DNA from: Rhizobiaceae bacterium MnEN-MB40S
GTDB taxonomy: Bacteria > Pseudomonadota > Alphaproteobacteria > Rhizobiales > Rhizobiaceae
NCBI GenBank assembly: GCA_024343425.1
Contig: BRLC01000003.1
Location: 62,001 to 126,000, forward strand
Length of the DNA stretch: 64,000 nt
Direction: 5' to 3'
Made by a program: the position numbers and the translations under genes. Of this stretch, positions 1-9,908 are shown one piece after another (position 1 is the stretch's first letter; every line of letters starts with the position of its first letter). The notes under the pieces are model-generated. The model saw only the letters and a list, made by a program, of their open reading frames with translations, was not told where the DNA came from and ran no database searches.

Positions 1-150
1 CAGCCGGACAAGACGGCTCCACAGGGAGGGCTGCAACTGCGGCTTCAGGTTTAGCGGTACAAGCGCCCGACTACTCCCCGGCTCGTCGCCGGATCCATCG
101 CCCGTTTCGGCGGCTACGGAAGGAGCGGCCGTCGTATTATTCTGGTTCAT
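1..150 (-). CDS. CorC/TlyC-type CBS-domain protein, N-terminal fragment (partial)
   Basis: An open frame of exactly 50 codons starts with ATG at 148-150 (minus strand) and runs off the window without a stop. Its first residues read MNQNNTTAAPSVAAETGDG, a low-complexity polar leader followed by a more basic stretch ending in LWSRLVRL. GAGGACAG just upstream, overlapping the ybeY stop, is a good ribosome binding site, so the gene is probably co-translated with ybeY. No domain is visible in this short piece. The identification rests on context: in rhizobia the gene after phoH-ybeY usually encodes a CorC/TlyC (hemolysin-like) CBS-domain protein, followed by lnt. The function is therefore inferred. 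Confidence 0.55.
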   Translation of the reverse strand, partial: MNQNNTTAAPSVAAETGDGSGDEPGSSRALVPLNLKPQLQPSLWSRLVRL

Positions 151-156
151 CTGTCC

Positions 157-678
157 TCAAACCGGATCGGTGTCCTCATAGGGGTCAGATAGGTTGAGTT
201 CCGCCAAAATGCGAGTCTCGAGATTTTCCATCACACGCGCTTCGTCGTCATGAATGTGATCATACCCTAGCAGATGAAGCAGACCATGCACCAGCAAATG
301 CGTCAGATGGTTATCAAAAGGGATCTCCAGACTTTCCGCTTCGCGCGCGATCGTCTCGTACGCCAGAACGATATCGCCCAGGAACACGCCCGGTATATGG
401 CCGGGTTCAAGCGGCGCGGACGGAAACGACAGAACGTTGGTCGGCGTATCCTTCGAGCGCCAGCGGCCATTGATGAGCCGCATCTCCTCGTCCTCGGTGA
501 AAAGCATCGACACCTCCGTCCCGCCTTCGGGAAACGGCTGGCCGTGCACGGCCAGATAGTCCGCGGCGGCGCCCAGCACGCGCTCGCACATCGCCGACAG
601 GACGCTTTCCGGCTTCCATTGCCCGCCCTCGACTGAAAGTTCGATCAGGAGTTTCCTCGATTGCGCGGGCGAGTTCAT
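157..678 (-). CDS. ybeY: Endoribonuclease YbeY (rRNA maturation factor)
   Basis: A 173-residue protein of the UPF0054/YbeY family, a zinc-dependent single-strand endoribonuclease acting in 16S rRNA 3'-end maturation and ribosome quality control. The diagnostic zinc motif HGLLHLLGYDH (H-x3-H-x5-H) is intact, with His131, His135 and His141. The upstream NVLSFP segment is also typical. Its ATG overlaps the phoH TGA by 4 bases (ATGA), so the two are translationally coupled; phoH-ybeY pairing is conserved across bacteria. Length is normal for the family, which supports the ATG at 678. Confidence 0.95.
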   Translation of the reverse strand: MNSPAQSRKLLIELSVEGGQWKPESVLSAMCERVLGAAADYLAVHGQPFPEGGTEVSMLFTEDEEMRLINGRWRSKDTPTNVLSFPSAPLEPGHIPGVFLGDIVLAYETIAREAESLEIPFDNHLTHLLVHGLLHLLGYDHIHDDEARVMENLETRILAELNLSDPYEDTDPV

Positions 679-1763
679 TCGGCGTCCGGCTTGCCGCTTT
701 CATCGACCATGCGCTGCTCCGAATCGTAAGCAGCCACGATGCGCGCGACCAGCGGATGGCGGACAACGTCGGTTTCCGTGAAGCGCACGGTGACGACGCC
801 TTCGACGCCGCGCAGGATGTGCAGCGCCTCGACAAGGCCGGAGCGCTGACCGCGCGGCAGGTCGATCTGGCTCGGATCGCCGGTGACGATCATGCGGGCG
901 TTCTCGCCGAGCCGGGTCAGGAACATCTTCATCTGCATCGACGTGGTGTTCTGCGCCTCGTCGAGTATCACCGCGGCGTTGGCGAGCGTGCGCCCGCGCA
1001 TGAAGGCCAGCGGCGTGATCTCGATGACGCCGGCGGTGATCGCCCGTTCGACCTTGTCGCCGGGCATCATGTCGTAAAGCGCGTCATAGAGCGGCCGCAG
1101 ATAGGGATCGACCTTCTCCTTCATGTCGCCGGGCAGATAGCCGAGCCTTTCGCCGGCCTCGACCGCCGGGCGCGACAGGATGATCTTCTCGATCGCGCCG
1201 CGCTCCAGAAGCTGCGCCGCGTGGGCGACGGCGAGATAGGTCTTGCCGGTGCCCGCAGGCCCGACGCCGAAGACCAGTTCCGCGCGGTCCATGGCGCGGA
1301 TATAGGCGTCCTGGGTCGGCGTGCGGGCGGCGATCGTCTTCTTGCGGGTGGCGATCTGGGCAAAGGACATGCGGCCCTTGCGCTCCATGGTCGGCAAGGT
1401 GAGCTGGTCGTCGGCGGCGACCGACATGCGGATCGCGCCCTCGACGTCGGAGGAATGCACCTCGGCGCCTTCCTGCAGCCTTTCATAGAGATAATCGAGG
1501 GCGCGGCGCGCCTGGTTCGTCGCATCTTCGGCGCCGTGCAGCGACACCTGGTTGCCGCGGGCGCGCGCATCGACGCCCAGCTTCTGCTCGATCAGCGCAA
1601 GGTTCTGGTCGAACTGGCCGAAAAGCTCCGTGGCGAGACGATTGTTCTCGAATGTCAGGACTATGTGGGTGGCGTCTGAAGCGCCGGCGGGATTTCTGTT
1701 CGGTCTGCTGCTCGTCTGGCTCGTGCTCAACAGCGGGCTCCTGGCCTCAAATCCGGTCGGCAA
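675..1763 (-). CDS. phoH: PhoH family ATPase
   Basis: PhoH-like P-loop ATPase of about 362 residues, thought to act in RNA metabolism with YbeY. Walker A GPAGTGKT lies at about residues 168-175 and Walker [10 protein letters not shown] at about 264-272, followed by the sensor-like segment [13 protein letters not shown]. The longest frame begins with TTG at 1761-1763, inside the last codons of miaB. The first 30 residues are low-complexity and poorly constrained, so a start slightly downstream is possible. Conserved sequence begins near IVLTFENN. The gene is packed between miaB (short overlap) and ybeY (4-base overlap), giving a miaB-phoH-ybeY operon. Confidence 0.93.
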   Translation of the reverse strand: MPTGFEARSPLLSTSQTSSRPNRNPAGASDATHIVLTFENNRLATELFGQFDQNLALIEQKLGVDARARGNQVSLHGAEDATNQARRALDYLYERLQEGAEVHSSDVEGAIRMSVAADDQLTLPTMERKGRMSFAQIATRKKTIAARTPTQDAYIRAMDRAELVFGVGPAGTGKTYLAVAHAAQLLERGAIEKIILSRPAVEAGERLGYLPGDMKEKVDPYLRPLYDALYDMMPGDKVERAITAGVIEITPLAFMRGRTLANAAVILDEAQNTTSMQMKMFLTRLGENARMIVTGDPSQIDLPRGQRSGLVEALHILRGVEGVVTVRFTETDVVRHPLVARIVAAYDSEQRMVDESGKPDAE

Positions 1764-3138
1764 ACAGCGAGTTTGCCCCGGTCCGGGTGATTCTCACCCT
1801 GATAATGTCACCTATTTGCGACGATATTGCATCAACAATTACCGGCTGCAGCCATGGAGACCGGCCGACGAGTTGTCCGGGCAGCCTGCCGGGCTTTTCG
1901 AGCAGCAGGTCGATTTCGCGGCCGACGCAGGATTCGGCGAATTCCGACTGATGCTGCGACAGCAGCGCCTGAAGCCGCTGCAAGCGTTCCGATTTGACCT
2001 CTTCCGGCACATGGTCGGTGCGTTCGGCGCCGGGCGTTCCCGGGCGCGGCGAATATTTGAAAGAGAAGGCCTGCGCGTAGCGAACCTTCTCAACAAGCGC
2101 CAGCGTGTCTTCGAAATCAGCTTCGGTTTCACCCGGAAACCCGACGATGAAATCTCCGGAAAGGGCGAGATCGGGCTGCGCGGCGCGAATACGGTCGATC
2201 AGAGCAAAATAGTCGGCGGCGCTGTGGCGGCGGTTCATCGCCTTCAGGATACGGTCGGAACCGGCCTGCACCGGAAGATGCAGATAGGGCATCAGCTTGT
2301 CGAGATCGCGATGCGCCTCGATCAGCGCGTCGTCCATGTCGCGCGGATGGCTGGTCGTATAGCGAAGCCGCGCCAGGCCGTCGATGCCCGCCAGGTGGCG
2401 AAGCAGTTCTCCGAGACCCCATTCGCGGCCGTCTTCGCCCTCGCCGTGCCAGGCGTTGACGTTCTGGCCAAGCAGCGTGATTTCCCTGACGCCGCCGGCG
2501 ACGAGCTTGCTGGCTTCCGAAACGATCTGCGACACCGGCCGCGACACTTCCGAGCCGCGCGTATAGGGAACGACGCAGAATGTGCAGAACTTGTCGCATC
2601 CTTCCTGCACGGTGAGGAAGGCCGTGACGCCGCGCGCGGCGATCGCCTTCTTTTCGGGCTCCGGCAGGTTTTCGAACTTGTCCTCGATCGCATAGTCGGT
2701 CTCGACGACCTTCTCGCCATCGCGCACCCTGGCGATCGCGTCCGGCAGCCGATGATAGGTCTGCGGTCCGATCACCAGATCGACGATCGGGGCGCGGCGC
2801 AGGATCTCTTCGCCTTCGGCCTGAGCGACGCAACCGGCGACGCCGATCAGCATTTCCCGACCCTGGCCCGCGCGCTCCTCCTTGAGGCGGCGAATGCGAC
2901 CCAGTTCCGAATAGACCTTCTCGGCCGCCTTTTCGCGAATGTGACAGGTGTTCAGCAGCAACAGGTCGGCGTCTTCCGGAGTGTCCGTGCGCTCATATCC
3001 CTCCCGACCAAGCGCATCGGCCATGCGCTGGGAGTCATAGGCGTTCATCTGGCAGCCATAGGTCTTGACGAAAACCTTGCGGGTATTGTTTCCCGCGGTT
3101 TTCGTTGACGTTTCTTCTGTCAAGGCTTCCAACTGCAT
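1747..3138 (-). CDS. miaB: tRNA-2-methylthio-N6-dimethylallyladenosine synthase MiaB
   Basis: Radical-SAM methylthiotransferase that converts i6A37 to ms2i6A37 in tRNAs. The N-terminal UPF0004 domain begins with [12 protein letters not shown]. The radical-SAM cluster motif CDKFCTFC (C-x3-C-x2-C) is followed by VVPYTRG, and a TRAM domain ends the protein. I chose the ATG at 3136-3138 (MQLEALTEE), which gives 463 residues, normal for MiaB. An in-frame ATG at 3273 would add 45 poorly structured residues. Same strand and close spacing to the upstream acyltransferase and downstream phoH suggest one transcript. Confidence 0.95.
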   Translation of the reverse strand: MQLEALTEETSTKTAGNNTRKVFVKTYGCQMNAYDSQRMADALGREGYERTDTPEDADLLLLNTCHIREKAAEKVYSELGRIRRLKEERAGQGREMLIGVAGCVAQAEGEEILRRAPIVDLVIGPQTYHRLPDAIARVRDGEKVVETDYAIEDKFENLPEPEKKAIAARGVTAFLTVQEGCDKFCTFCVVPYTRGSEVSRPVSQIVSEASKLVAGGVREITLLGQNVNAWHGEGEDGREWGLGELLRHLAGIDGLARLRYTTSHPRDMDDALIEAHRDLDKLMPYLHLPVQAGSDRILKAMNRRHSAADYFALIDRIRAAQPDLALSGDFIVGFPGETEADFEDTLALVEKVRYAQAFSFKYSPRPGTPGAERTDHVPEEVKSERLQRLQALLSQHQSEFAESCVGREIDLLLEKPGRLPGQLVGRSPWLQPVIVDAISSQIGDIIRVRITRTGANSLFADRI

Positions 3139-3279
3139 GCTCGCTTCTACCGACTTCGCGAATCTGATGTCCTGATCCGCGCCCTTTCTAGCATCTTCGG
3201 GAATTTCGGGCACGCAATTGCGGCTCCGGGGCGAAGAGTCAAGGAAAATCCGGCGTTTCAACGCCTCGCCCATGCCAAA

Positions 3280-4089
3280 TCACGCCGATTCCCTGCCCGC
3301 TTCGTAACCGTAGAGCTGCTTCTGCAGCATTCTGCGCACCTGCTGTTCGGCGCTGCGACTGACGAGTTTGCGATTGGCTGAACTGTCGAAGATCACGGTT
3401 TCTCCGAAACAGACGTGAACATCGACGCTGCCTTCCTTCAGAATGGCGAACAGATGCGGCGGCAGTTCGACGTCGCCCGGCCAGGCGGCCATCGGCCTGC
3501 CGTAACGGCCGAGCGGCAATCCGTTGGCGTGGGTGTAGGCAAGCGCGACAGGCTGGATTGCAACGCGGCCTTCCGGCGAGGCGTCGAGCGCAGTCGCGGC
3601 TGCGCCGAATAGAGAACTCTTGAACGGCAACACCCGATTGCCGTCCGACGTCGTGCCTTCGGCGAAGAGCACGACGATTTCACCATCGGCCAGGCGACGA
3701 CCGACCTCGGAAACCTGGTTGCCCGTGTCTCGGCGGCGCTCCCGCTCGACGAAGACGGTCCTTTGCCAGACAGCCAGCCAGCCGAAGACCGGCCAGCCCT
3801 TGACCTCGGACTTGGCGATGAAGACGACATCGGCCACGGCGGCAAGCACGATGATATCCATCCAGGAGCTGTGATTGGCGACAATCAGCACCGGACGCCG
3901 CTTTTCAAGCTGCCCATGGCGGATGATCTTCAGGCCGAGAACCCGGCGCGCGATCCTGTGCCAGTAGCGTGGCAAATACCAGGACAGCTTCCAGCCGAAA
4001 CGGTTGCCGATCAGTTGAACCGGCAACAACACGATCGTCGCCAGAACGACCACCGCAAGACCCGTAACGATGCGGATCCATGCTATCAT
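3280..4089 (-). CDS. 1-acyl-sn-glycerol-3-phosphate acyltransferase (PlsC/OlsA family)
   Basis: Membrane-bound acyltransferase of 269 residues. The catalytic NHSSWMD motif (H-x4-D) lies near residues 72-78 and the substrate-binding FAEGTTSDG motif near 142-150. A hydrophobic segment (VVVLATIVLLPVQLIG) anchors the N-terminus. The family either acylates lysophosphatidate or, as OlsA in rhizobia, acylates lyso-ornithine lipid. An OlsB-type gene is present at 30975, so an OlsA role is plausible, but the motifs cannot separate the two. miaB follows immediately downstream. Confidence 0.9.
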   Translation of the reverse strand: MIAWIRIVTGLAVVVLATIVLLPVQLIGNRFGWKLSWYLPRYWHRIARRVLGLKIIRHGQLEKRRPVLIVANHSSWMDIIVLAAVADVVFIAKSEVKGWPVFGWLAVWQRTVFVERERRRDTGNQVSEVGRRLADGEIVVLFAEGTTSDGNRVLPFKSSLFGAAATALDASPEGRVAIQPVALAYTHANGLPLGRYGRPMAAWPGDVELPPHLFAILKEGSVDVHVCFGETVIFDSSANRKLVSRSAEQQVRRMLQKQLYGYEAGRESA

Positions 4090-4153
4090 CGGTGGCGGTT
4101 CGCGATCATGCGAGAAAACCAGATGTGCGGAATATCAAAGGCATCATCGGCCT

Positions 4154-4651
4154 TTATCCAAGATCGAGGCGCATGACAAGCGCCGCGCTTTTTGCAGCGT
4201 TCCTGTCACCATAATAGCGGTCGCGCCGCGCCACTTCGCAAAATCCCAGCTTTCGATAGAGCGCGATCGCGGCTGCGTTGGTTTCGTCGACTTCGAGAAA
4301 CAGGACGTCCGCTCCCTCCGCGCGCAGATGTCGGATCACGGCCCCCATCAGCCGCCAACCCATACCGTGGCGTCGCCCATCCGGCGCAACCGCGATCGTC
4401 AGGATCTCTGCTTCGCCGGCGGCGCGTTGCGCCAGCACGAAGCCCATGGCGGCCCCCGCTTCCCTGCCGCCTTCCGGGCGCGCAATAAAGCCGAAGACCG
4501 TCGACTTGTTCATGAGCGTATTGATTTCCCCGTCGCTCCAGGGGCGCGTGAAACCCGTGGCGTGCAGACGCGCCGCTTCCTGGCAGTCCCGGGATGTCAT
4601 GGCGGCGATATCGAATTCGACCTGCCGCCGAAACGGAAACCTATGTCTCAT
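4154..4651 (-). CDS. rimI: Ribosomal-protein-alanine N-acetyltransferase RimI-like
   Basis: GNAT-fold acetyltransferase, 165 residues, with the acetyl-CoA loop region ILTIAVAPDGRRHGMGWRL and the conserved FLEVDETNAAAIALYRKLGF element. RimI acetylates the N-terminal alanine of ribosomal protein S18. The assignment over other GNATs rests on its position directly after tsaB, with an 11-base overlap, a pairing common in bacteria. In rhizobia I know, a fur/mur gene often lies between rimI and plsC. Here only about 64 bases separate them and no such gene fits. Confidence 0.85.
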   Translation of the reverse strand: MRHRFPFRRQVEFDIAAMTSRDCQEAARLHATGFTRPWSDGEINTLMNKSTVFGFIARPEGGREAGAAMGFVLAQRAAGEAEILTIAVAPDGRRHGMGWRLMGAVIRHLRAEGADVLFLEVDETNAAAIALYRKLGFCEVARRDRYYGDRNAAKSAALVMRLDLG

Positions 4652-5330
4652 GCCCTGTCATACGCCTTGCAACTGCAAATCCCTGCTGCGGCTTGGCATC
4701 GGGAGATCTCAAATAGAGCGGACCTGGCGGCGCCGCGTCAGGCGCGCGCTGTGCGCCAAGCCTGGCGATCGTTTCAATGTCCGGCGTCGCGACCGTCTTT
4801 GCAATGGTCAGGCCGGACATATCGAATCCCGACTGTCCGGCCATGATTTCGGCGCCCGAGCCGACAAGGACCGCGCTGTTGTCGACCGCGAGAGCCATCG
4901 CCTCTTCGGGAGACATGGCGCGAGCCTCCGAAGGTGTGCCTCCCGATGGAAACAGCTGGGCGTAAACTTCGCCGCGTCTTGCATCGAGCACGGCGAGAAC
5001 AGCGCGTTCGTCCCCCACCTCTGCGGCGAGCGCCTCGAGGGCGGCGACGCCGACCAGGGGCAAGTCGAGCGACAAAGCCATTCCGCGCATGGCAGCAACG
5101 CCCACGCGGATCCCGGTAAAGGAACCGGGTCCGACGCAAACACACAAACGGTCAACGGAATCATAATCCAGGCTTGCTTGATCAAGCGCTTTTTCGATGA
5201 CGGCGATCAGCCTTTCGGCGTGACCCCGGCCAATGTCTTCGACCGCGCGCCCGGCCACACGTCGCGTTTGCGAATCGTAAAGGCAGGCGGCGCAGAGATG
5301 CGCGGCGGTGTCGACGGCGAGCAGTTTCAT
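4641..5330 (-). CDS. tsaB: tRNA threonylcarbamoyladenosine biosynthesis protein TsaB
   Basis: TsaB, the inactive ASKHA-fold partner of TsaD, needed with TsaC and TsaE to make t6A37 in ANN-decoding tRNAs. The N-terminus MKLLAVDTA and the motif GPGSFTGIRVG (about residues 67-77) are diagnostic. At 229 residues the length is typical. It overlaps rimI by 11 bases. The 145 bases between it and the nfu gene upstream hold no clear hairpin. Confidence 0.93.
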   Translation of the reverse strand: MKLLAVDTAAHLCAACLYDSQTRRVAGRAVEDIGRGHAERLIAVIEKALDQASLDYDSVDRLCVCVGPGSFTGIRVGVAAMRGMALSLDLPLVGVAALEALAAEVGDERAVLAVLDARRGEVYAQLFPSGGTPSEARAMSPEEAMALAVDNSAVLVGSGAEIMAGQSGFDMSGLTIAKTVATPDIETIARLGAQRAPDAAPPGPLYLRSPDAKPQQGFAVARRMTGHET

Positions 5331-5475
5331 CGGATGTCCGGTTTCCGACAGTTGAAAACGCGCAGCTTATAGAGTCCCGGCCGCGAAGAAGAAAGGCCCG
5401 GTTGGCGGCAAGATCCAGAAGACCGGCAAGCGTTTCTTCGACGAACCGGAATTCAACCCGAGGTCAGGCCGGGTC

Positions 5476-6042
5476 TCAGACCGCTTCGACTTCCTGCACT
5501 TCGGGTATGAAATGGCGCAGCAGGTTCTGAATGCCGTGCTTGAGAGTCGCCGTCGAAGAGGGACATCCGGCGCAGGCGCCCTTCATGTTGAGGAAGACCC
5601 TGCCGTCGCGATACCCCTTGAAGGTGATGTCGCCGCCGTCCTGGGCAACGGCCGGCCGAACACGGGTTTCAAGCAATTCCTTGATGGTCGCGACGATCGG
5701 CTCATCTTCCGCATCGAAGAATTCGCCATCGGCGCCGGCTTCGTCGGTTGGGGCGTTGCTGGCCATCACCGGATCGCCGGACATGTAATGTTCCATGATC
5801 GTGCCGAGAATAGCCGGCTTGAGGTGCTGCCATTCGGCGTCGTCCTTGGTGACGGTTATGAAGTCATAGCCGTAGAAAACGCCGGTGACGCCCGGAATCG
5901 AGAACAGTTTTGCGGCAAGCGGTGATGCTTCGGAAGCCGAGTCGGCGTCCCGGAAATCGGCCGTACCGTCCTCCAGGACGACCTTGCCCGGCAGGAACTT
6001 GAGCGTCGCCGGATTGGGGGTTGCTTCTGTCTGAATGAACAT
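5476..6042 (-). CDS. Nfu-type iron-sulfur cluster scaffold/carrier protein
   Basis: A 188-residue Nfu protein. The N-terminal Nfu_N domain starts MFIQTEATPNPATLKFLPG. The C-terminal NifU domain holds the cluster-binding CAGCPSS motif (C-x2-C) near residues 158-164, preceded by VAQDGGDITF. Such proteins carry 4Fe-4S clusters to target enzymes; the radical-SAM protein MiaB nearby is one possible client (inference). The domain order matches mitochondrial NFU1 and alphaproteobacterial orthologues. Confidence 0.93.
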   Translation of the reverse strand: MFIQTEATPNPATLKFLPGKVVLEDGTADFRDADSASEASPLAAKLFSIPGVTGVFYGYDFITVTKDDAEWQHLKPAILGTIMEHYMSGDPVMASNAPTDEAGADGEFFDAEDEPIVATIKELLETRVRPAVAQDGGDITFKGYRDGRVFLNMKGACAGCPSSTATLKHGIQNLLRHFIPEVQEVEAV

Positions 6043-6191
6043 GCTTCGTCTCCGGGCGGAATCTCCGCCTTTTTGGAATTATTCCAGATTATAGGCTTCG
6101 TACCATGCGTCTTCAAGACGTCGAGGCCTCTCTTGGCGTCTATATAGAGTTTAACACTCAGGATTGAAACAGCCGCCGGAATTTCGAAGAA

Positions 6192-6683
6192 TCAGCAGAG
6201 CGCCTCGATATCCTCGTCGCCCAGACTCGCCGGAATGACGGTGACGGGAATCGGAAACGCCGCGCCGCGACCGGCTATTGTCGAGACCAGCGGTCCGGGG
6301 CCTTCCTTGGCCAACCCCGCGGCAAGAACCAGAATGGCGATATCCTGGTCCTCCTCGATAAGAGAGTGGATCTCTTCGGCTGTGTCGCCTTCGCGAATTT
6401 GGGTTTCCGGCTCGATGCCGACGCGCTCGCGCACCATGGCTGCGAATTTCGCGACCGCGGTTTCGGCTTCCTCGTGCGCTTCCGCCTTCATGATCTCCTC
6501 GACGCCGAGCCAGTGCTGGAAATCACCAGGCTCAATGACATAGATCATGACCAGCGTGCCGTTGGTCCGTTTCGCCCTGTTCGCCGCATAATAGACGGCC
6601 CGCTCGCATTCAGGCGTCTCGTCGATAACGGCAAGAAACTTGCGTTTGTGGCCTTCGACCCTGGAAAGTCTTTTCGAAACCAT
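6192..6683 (-). CDS. Universal stress protein (UspA family)
   Basis: Single-domain Usp fold of 163 residues. The first strand is KFLAVIDETPECERAVYYA and the C-terminal part contains ILVLAAGLAKEGPG and PIPVTVIPASL. The canonical ATP-binding G-x2-G-x9-G-(S/T) motif is not obvious, so it may be a non-ATP-binding member. It is monocistronic in appearance, with 149 bases to nfu and 78 bases to trpS upstream. The physiological role cannot be read from the sequence. Confidence 0.85.
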   Translation of the reverse strand: MVSKRLSRVEGHKRKFLAVIDETPECERAVYYAANRAKRTNGTLVMIYVIEPGDFQHWLGVEEIMKAEAHEEAETAVAKFAAMVRERVGIEPETQIREGDTAEEIHSLIEEDQDIAILVLAAGLAKEGPGPLVSTIAGRGAAFPIPVTVIPASLGDEDIEALC

Positions 6684-6761
6684 GAACGGACTCTGCCATT
6701 TCCCCGGACGTCGACAACCGCGACAAGTGAATCATAGCGGTTCGCCGATAATTTGGGAAGC

Positions 6762-7826
6762 TCAGTCGATGAGGCCGATGATCGACTTGACGTCGCGCAT
6801 CGTCTGTTCGGCAATGGCCGAGGCCCGCTCGCCGCCGTCCTTCAACACGGCGTCGATATGACCCGGGTCATCAAGCAGACGCCGCATTTCCATGCTGATA
6901 GGCGACAGAACCTCGATCGCAAGATCCGCGAGCGCCGGTTTGAAGGCCGAGAACTGCTGGCCGCCGAATTCGTCGATGATGTCCTGTTTGCTTCGATCGG
7001 AAAGGGCCGCGTAGATGCCGACCAGATTGTCGGCTTCCGGTCGCTCGGCAAGCCCGGCCACATCGCCCGGAAGCGGTTCCGGATCGGTCTTCGCCTTGCG
7101 GATCTTCTTCGAAATGGTGTCCGCGTCGTCGGTCAGATTGATCCGCGACAGGTCCGAGACGTCCGATTTGGACATTTTTTTCGTCCCGTCCCGCAGACTC
7201 ATCACGCGCGGCGCCGGCCCCTCTATCAAAGGCTCCGTCAGCGGGAAATATCCCTTTATCTTCTCCTCGCCCACGGTCATCGCGACGTCCACCCCGCATT
7301 GCTGAATGCGATTCGAAAAATCGATGTTGAACTTCTGGGCGATGTCGCGCGTGAGTTCGAGGTGCTGCTTCTGGTCGTCGCCGACCGGAACATGGGTCGC
7401 GCGATAGACGAGAATATCGGCGGCCATCAGGCTGGGATAAGCCAGCAGACCCAGAGACGCATTCTCGCGATCCTTGCCGGCCTTGTCCTTAAACTGCGTC
7501 ATGCGGTTCATCCAGCCGATCCGAGCGACGCAGTTGAATACCCACGCGAGTTCGGCGTGCTGCGGCACCCGGCTCTGGTTGAAGACGATATGCGCCTTCG
7601 GATCGATGCCGGAAGCAAGAAAGGCGGCGGTGATCGACCGGGTCTGGTGCTTGAGGTCCTCGTGCACCAGCTGGGCGGTGATCGCATGAAGGTCCACAAC
7701 GCAGTAGATGCAGTCGTGGCTGTCCTGCAGCGCGACGAATTTGCGGATTGCTCCGAGATAGTTGCCGAGATGCAGATTGCCGGTCGGCTGAACCCCGGAA
7801 AATACGAGCGGTTTGAATTCAGACAT
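6762..7826 (-). CDS. trpS: Tryptophan--tRNA ligase
   Basis: Class I aminoacyl-tRNA synthetase, 354 residues, charging tRNA-Trp. The HIGH-like signature is [10 protein letters not shown] (about residues 14-23) and the KMSKS signature is intact at about residues 215-219. The Rossmann fold and length match bacterial TrpS. It lies downstream of murJ and glnD on the same strand, a neighbourhood familiar from rhizobia. Confidence 0.97.
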   Translation of the reverse strand: MSEFKPLVFSGVQPTGNLHLGNYLGAIRKFVALQDSHDCIYCVVDLHAITAQLVHEDLKHQTRSITAAFLASGIDPKAHIVFNQSRVPQHAELAWVFNCVARIGWMNRMTQFKDKAGKDRENASLGLLAYPSLMAADILVYRATHVPVGDDQKQHLELTRDIAQKFNIDFSNRIQQCGVDVAMTVGEEKIKGYFPLTEPLIEGPAPRVMSLRDGTKKMSKSDVSDLSRINLTDDADTISKKIRKAKTDPEPLPGDVAGLAERPEADNLVGIYAALSDRSKQDIIDEFGGQQFSAFKPALADLAIEVLSPISMEMRRLLDDPGHIDAVLKDGGERASAIAEQTMRDVKSIIGLID

Positions 7827-7905
7827 GGGTCGTTACGCGATAACTGTTTCGGTTGGACAAGTCGCGGCGGGTTATGCACGGGGCGCCGGCCGGGATCAAG
7901 GAAAA

Positions 7906-8298
7906 TCAGGCGTGGGCAGGTTCGATCAGATCCCAACTGTTGCCGAAGGGATCGCGGAAGACCGCAACTGTCCCGTAGGCTTCAAAGCGTGGCTCCTCGA
8001 GGAATTCGACGCCCCGATCCAGCATTTGCCGGCGATCGCGCGCGAAATTGTCGGTGTGCAGAAAAAATCCGACGCGACCGCCTGTCTGTCGTCCGATCGC
8101 CGCTCGCTGCGCGTCATCGGTCGCTTCGGCGATCAGCAGAGACGCCCCGTTTCCGCCGGAAGGACGGACGAGAACCCAGCGTTTGCCTCCGCCGAGCGGC
8201 GTATCCTCCACGAGTTCGAAACCGAGCGCTTCGGTGAAGAAGGCGATGCCTTCTTCATAGCTTGGCACGAGAAACGTCACATGGGCGATGGCGCGCAT
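7906..8298 (-). CDS. VOC (glyoxalase/bleomycin-resistance) family protein
   Basis: Vicinal-oxygen-chelate superfamily protein of 130 residues made of two beta-alpha-beta-beta-beta halves: HVTFLVPSYEEGIAFFTEALGFELV and later GRVGFFLHTDNFARD with FRDPFGNSWDLIEP. The final FRDPFGN segment is typical of VOC metal-site regions. The substrate is unknown. It is 8 bases from the murJ stop on the same strand, so it is probably co-transcribed with glnD-murJ. Confidence 0.85.
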   Translation of the reverse strand: MRAIAHVTFLVPSYEEGIAFFTEALGFELVEDTPLGGGKRWVLVRPSGGNGASLLIAEATDDAQRAAIGRQTGGRVGFFLHTDNFARDRRQMLDRGVEFLEEPRFEAYGTVAVFRDPFGNSWDLIEPAHA

Positions 8299-8306
8299 AG
8301 GACTGC

Positions 8307-9908
8307 CTATTCCGGTTTGGCCGGTTCGTCTGAATCGACGCCGGATGTTTTTCGGCCCCGTCGCATCAGCGTCCTGAGCTGCGACAGTTCAAACACGCCC
8401 GTCAGGATCGCAAAAGACAGATAGAACCCCCCTGCAACAGCGATGACCAGCGCCATCAGGCCGATCCTGACGAGAATATTGCCGTCAAGCAGCACCGGCC
8501 CGATCCATGCCGCAAGGACAAAAAGCAGGCCGCCCATCATCGCGGATCCGACGATGATCAGAAGAATGCGCCGGCCTGTCAGCGCGGAGGGTCTGAACGT
8601 ATTGTATCTAAACAGCGCGCCGGCGAGCAGCAGCGCATTGACCCATCCGGCAAGCGACGTCGCGATGGCGATGCCAAGCACGCCGATCTGCGGAAACAGG
8701 ATCAGACTTCCGGCGATGTTGACCACGGCGTTGGCGCCCGCGAAGACCATCGGCGTGCGCATGTTCTCCCGGGCGTAGTAGGCGGGTGTGAATATCTTGT
8801 TGAGAACGAAAGCGGGAAGCCCCGCGGCGAAGCCCGCAAGCACCGAGGCCGTGAGTAGCGTCGTCTCGCGACCGAACGCGCCCCGCTCGAACAGCAGGGC
8901 GACGAGTTCCGCAGGAATGACGATCAACGCAACCGCCGCCGGAACAGTCAACGCAAGACCGAATTCAAGGCTGCGGTTTTGCAGGTATATTGCTTCCTTG
9001 ATGTCCTGCGCCTTGAGCGCGCGGGACAGTTCCGGAAGCAGCACCACGCCCACGGCGATGCCGATGACGCCGAGCGGAAGCTGTTCGATGCGGTCCGCGT
9101 AGTTGAGCACCGATATGGCGCCGTCCTGACCCGAGGCGATGATCTGCCCGACCAGCAGATTGAGTTGCGTGATGCCGCCGGTTATGGCCGCAGGCAGCGC
9201 CAGCCAGAGCAGCCGCCGGACCGGCTTCGACAGGCGCGGCCTGGCGATCTGGAGACCGAAGCCTGTGCGCCTGACCGCCGCGTACAGCAAGGCAAATTGC
9301 AGGAGGCCAGAAATGGTGACGCCGGCGGCGAGCGCGATGCCGACGACATCGGGCGCGAAATCACTGTAGAGAGCGACGAGCAGCACCAGCACGAGCACGA
9401 TATTGAGCAGGGTGGGCGCGAGCGCGGCCAGGAAATACCGCCGGTAGGAATTGAGAATGCCGGACAGCATGGCGACCAGCGACATGGCTGCGAGATAAGG
9501 GAACATGACGCGCGTCAGCAGCACCGTCAGATCGAACTTGTCCGGCGTATCGGCGAATTTCGGCGCAATGACCGTGCCGACGAGGAAGGGCATGAAGATC
9601 ATCGCCAGCGCCGAGAGCGCGATAAGAATGACCAGCAGGACCGAGAGCACCTGTCGCGCGAACACTTCCGCCGCCGCCTGTCCGCCGCCCTCCAGCTCCT
9701 TTGCGAAGAGTGGAATGAAGGCGGAATTGAAGGCCCCTTCGCCAAGCAGGCGCCGAAACAGGTTCGGAAAGCGAAAGGCCGCATAGAAAGCGTCAGCCAC
9801 CGGACCGGCCGCCAGCAAGGCCGCAATCAGCGCCTCGCGGACGAAACCGAGCACACGGCTCGCCATGGTGGCGGAGCCGACGCTGGCGAACTTGCCGACG
9901 AGACTCAT
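8307..9908 (-). CDS. murJ: Lipid II flippase MurJ
   Basis: Polytopic membrane protein of 533 residues with about 14 hydrophobic segments, beginning [29 protein letters not shown]. The arrangement is typical of the MviN/MurJ family of the MOP superfamily. It moves lipid II across the inner membrane for peptidoglycan synthesis. Conserved features include RVLGFVRE in TM1 and the segment around [16 protein letters not shown]. The ATG overlaps the glnD stop by 4 bases (ATGA), so translation is coupled. The C-terminus ends in a short basic cytoplasmic tail. Confidence 0.95.
   Translation of the reverse strand: MSLVGKFASVGSATMASRVLGFVREALIAALLAAGPVADAFYAAFRFPNLFRRLLGEGAFNSAFIPLFAKELEGGGQAAAEVFARQVLSVLLVILIALSALAMIFMPFLVGTVIAPKFADTPDKFDLTVLLTRVMFPYLAAMSLVAMLSGILNSYRRYFLAALAPTLLNIVLVLVLLVALYSDFAPDVVGIALAAGVTISGLLQFALLYAAVRRTGFGLQIARPRLSKPVRRLLWLALPAAITGGITQLNLLVGQIIASGQDGAISVLNYADRIEQLPLGVIGIAVGVVLLPELSRALKAQDIKEAIYLQNRSLEFGLALTVPAAVALIVIPAELVALLFERGAFGRETTLLTASVLAGFAAGLPAFVLNKIFTPAYYARENMRTPMVFAGANAVVNIAGSLILFPQIGVLGIAIATSLAGWVNALLLAGALFRYNTFRPSALTGRRILLIIVGSAMMGGLLFVLAAWIGPVLLDGNILVRIGLMALVIAVAGGFYLSFAILTGVFELSQLRTLMRRGRKTSGVDSDEPAKPE

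Noticed and set aside
1552-3108. Plus-strand frame of 518 codons opposite miaB
   Set aside because: Antisense to intact miaB and phoH; no recognisable protein features.
5356-5475. Open plus-strand frame between tsaB and nfu (KKKGPVGGKIQKTG...)
   Set aside because: It begins after an in-frame stop with no start codon or ribosome site and runs into the antisense of nfu; probably chance, though a decayed gene cannot be excluded.
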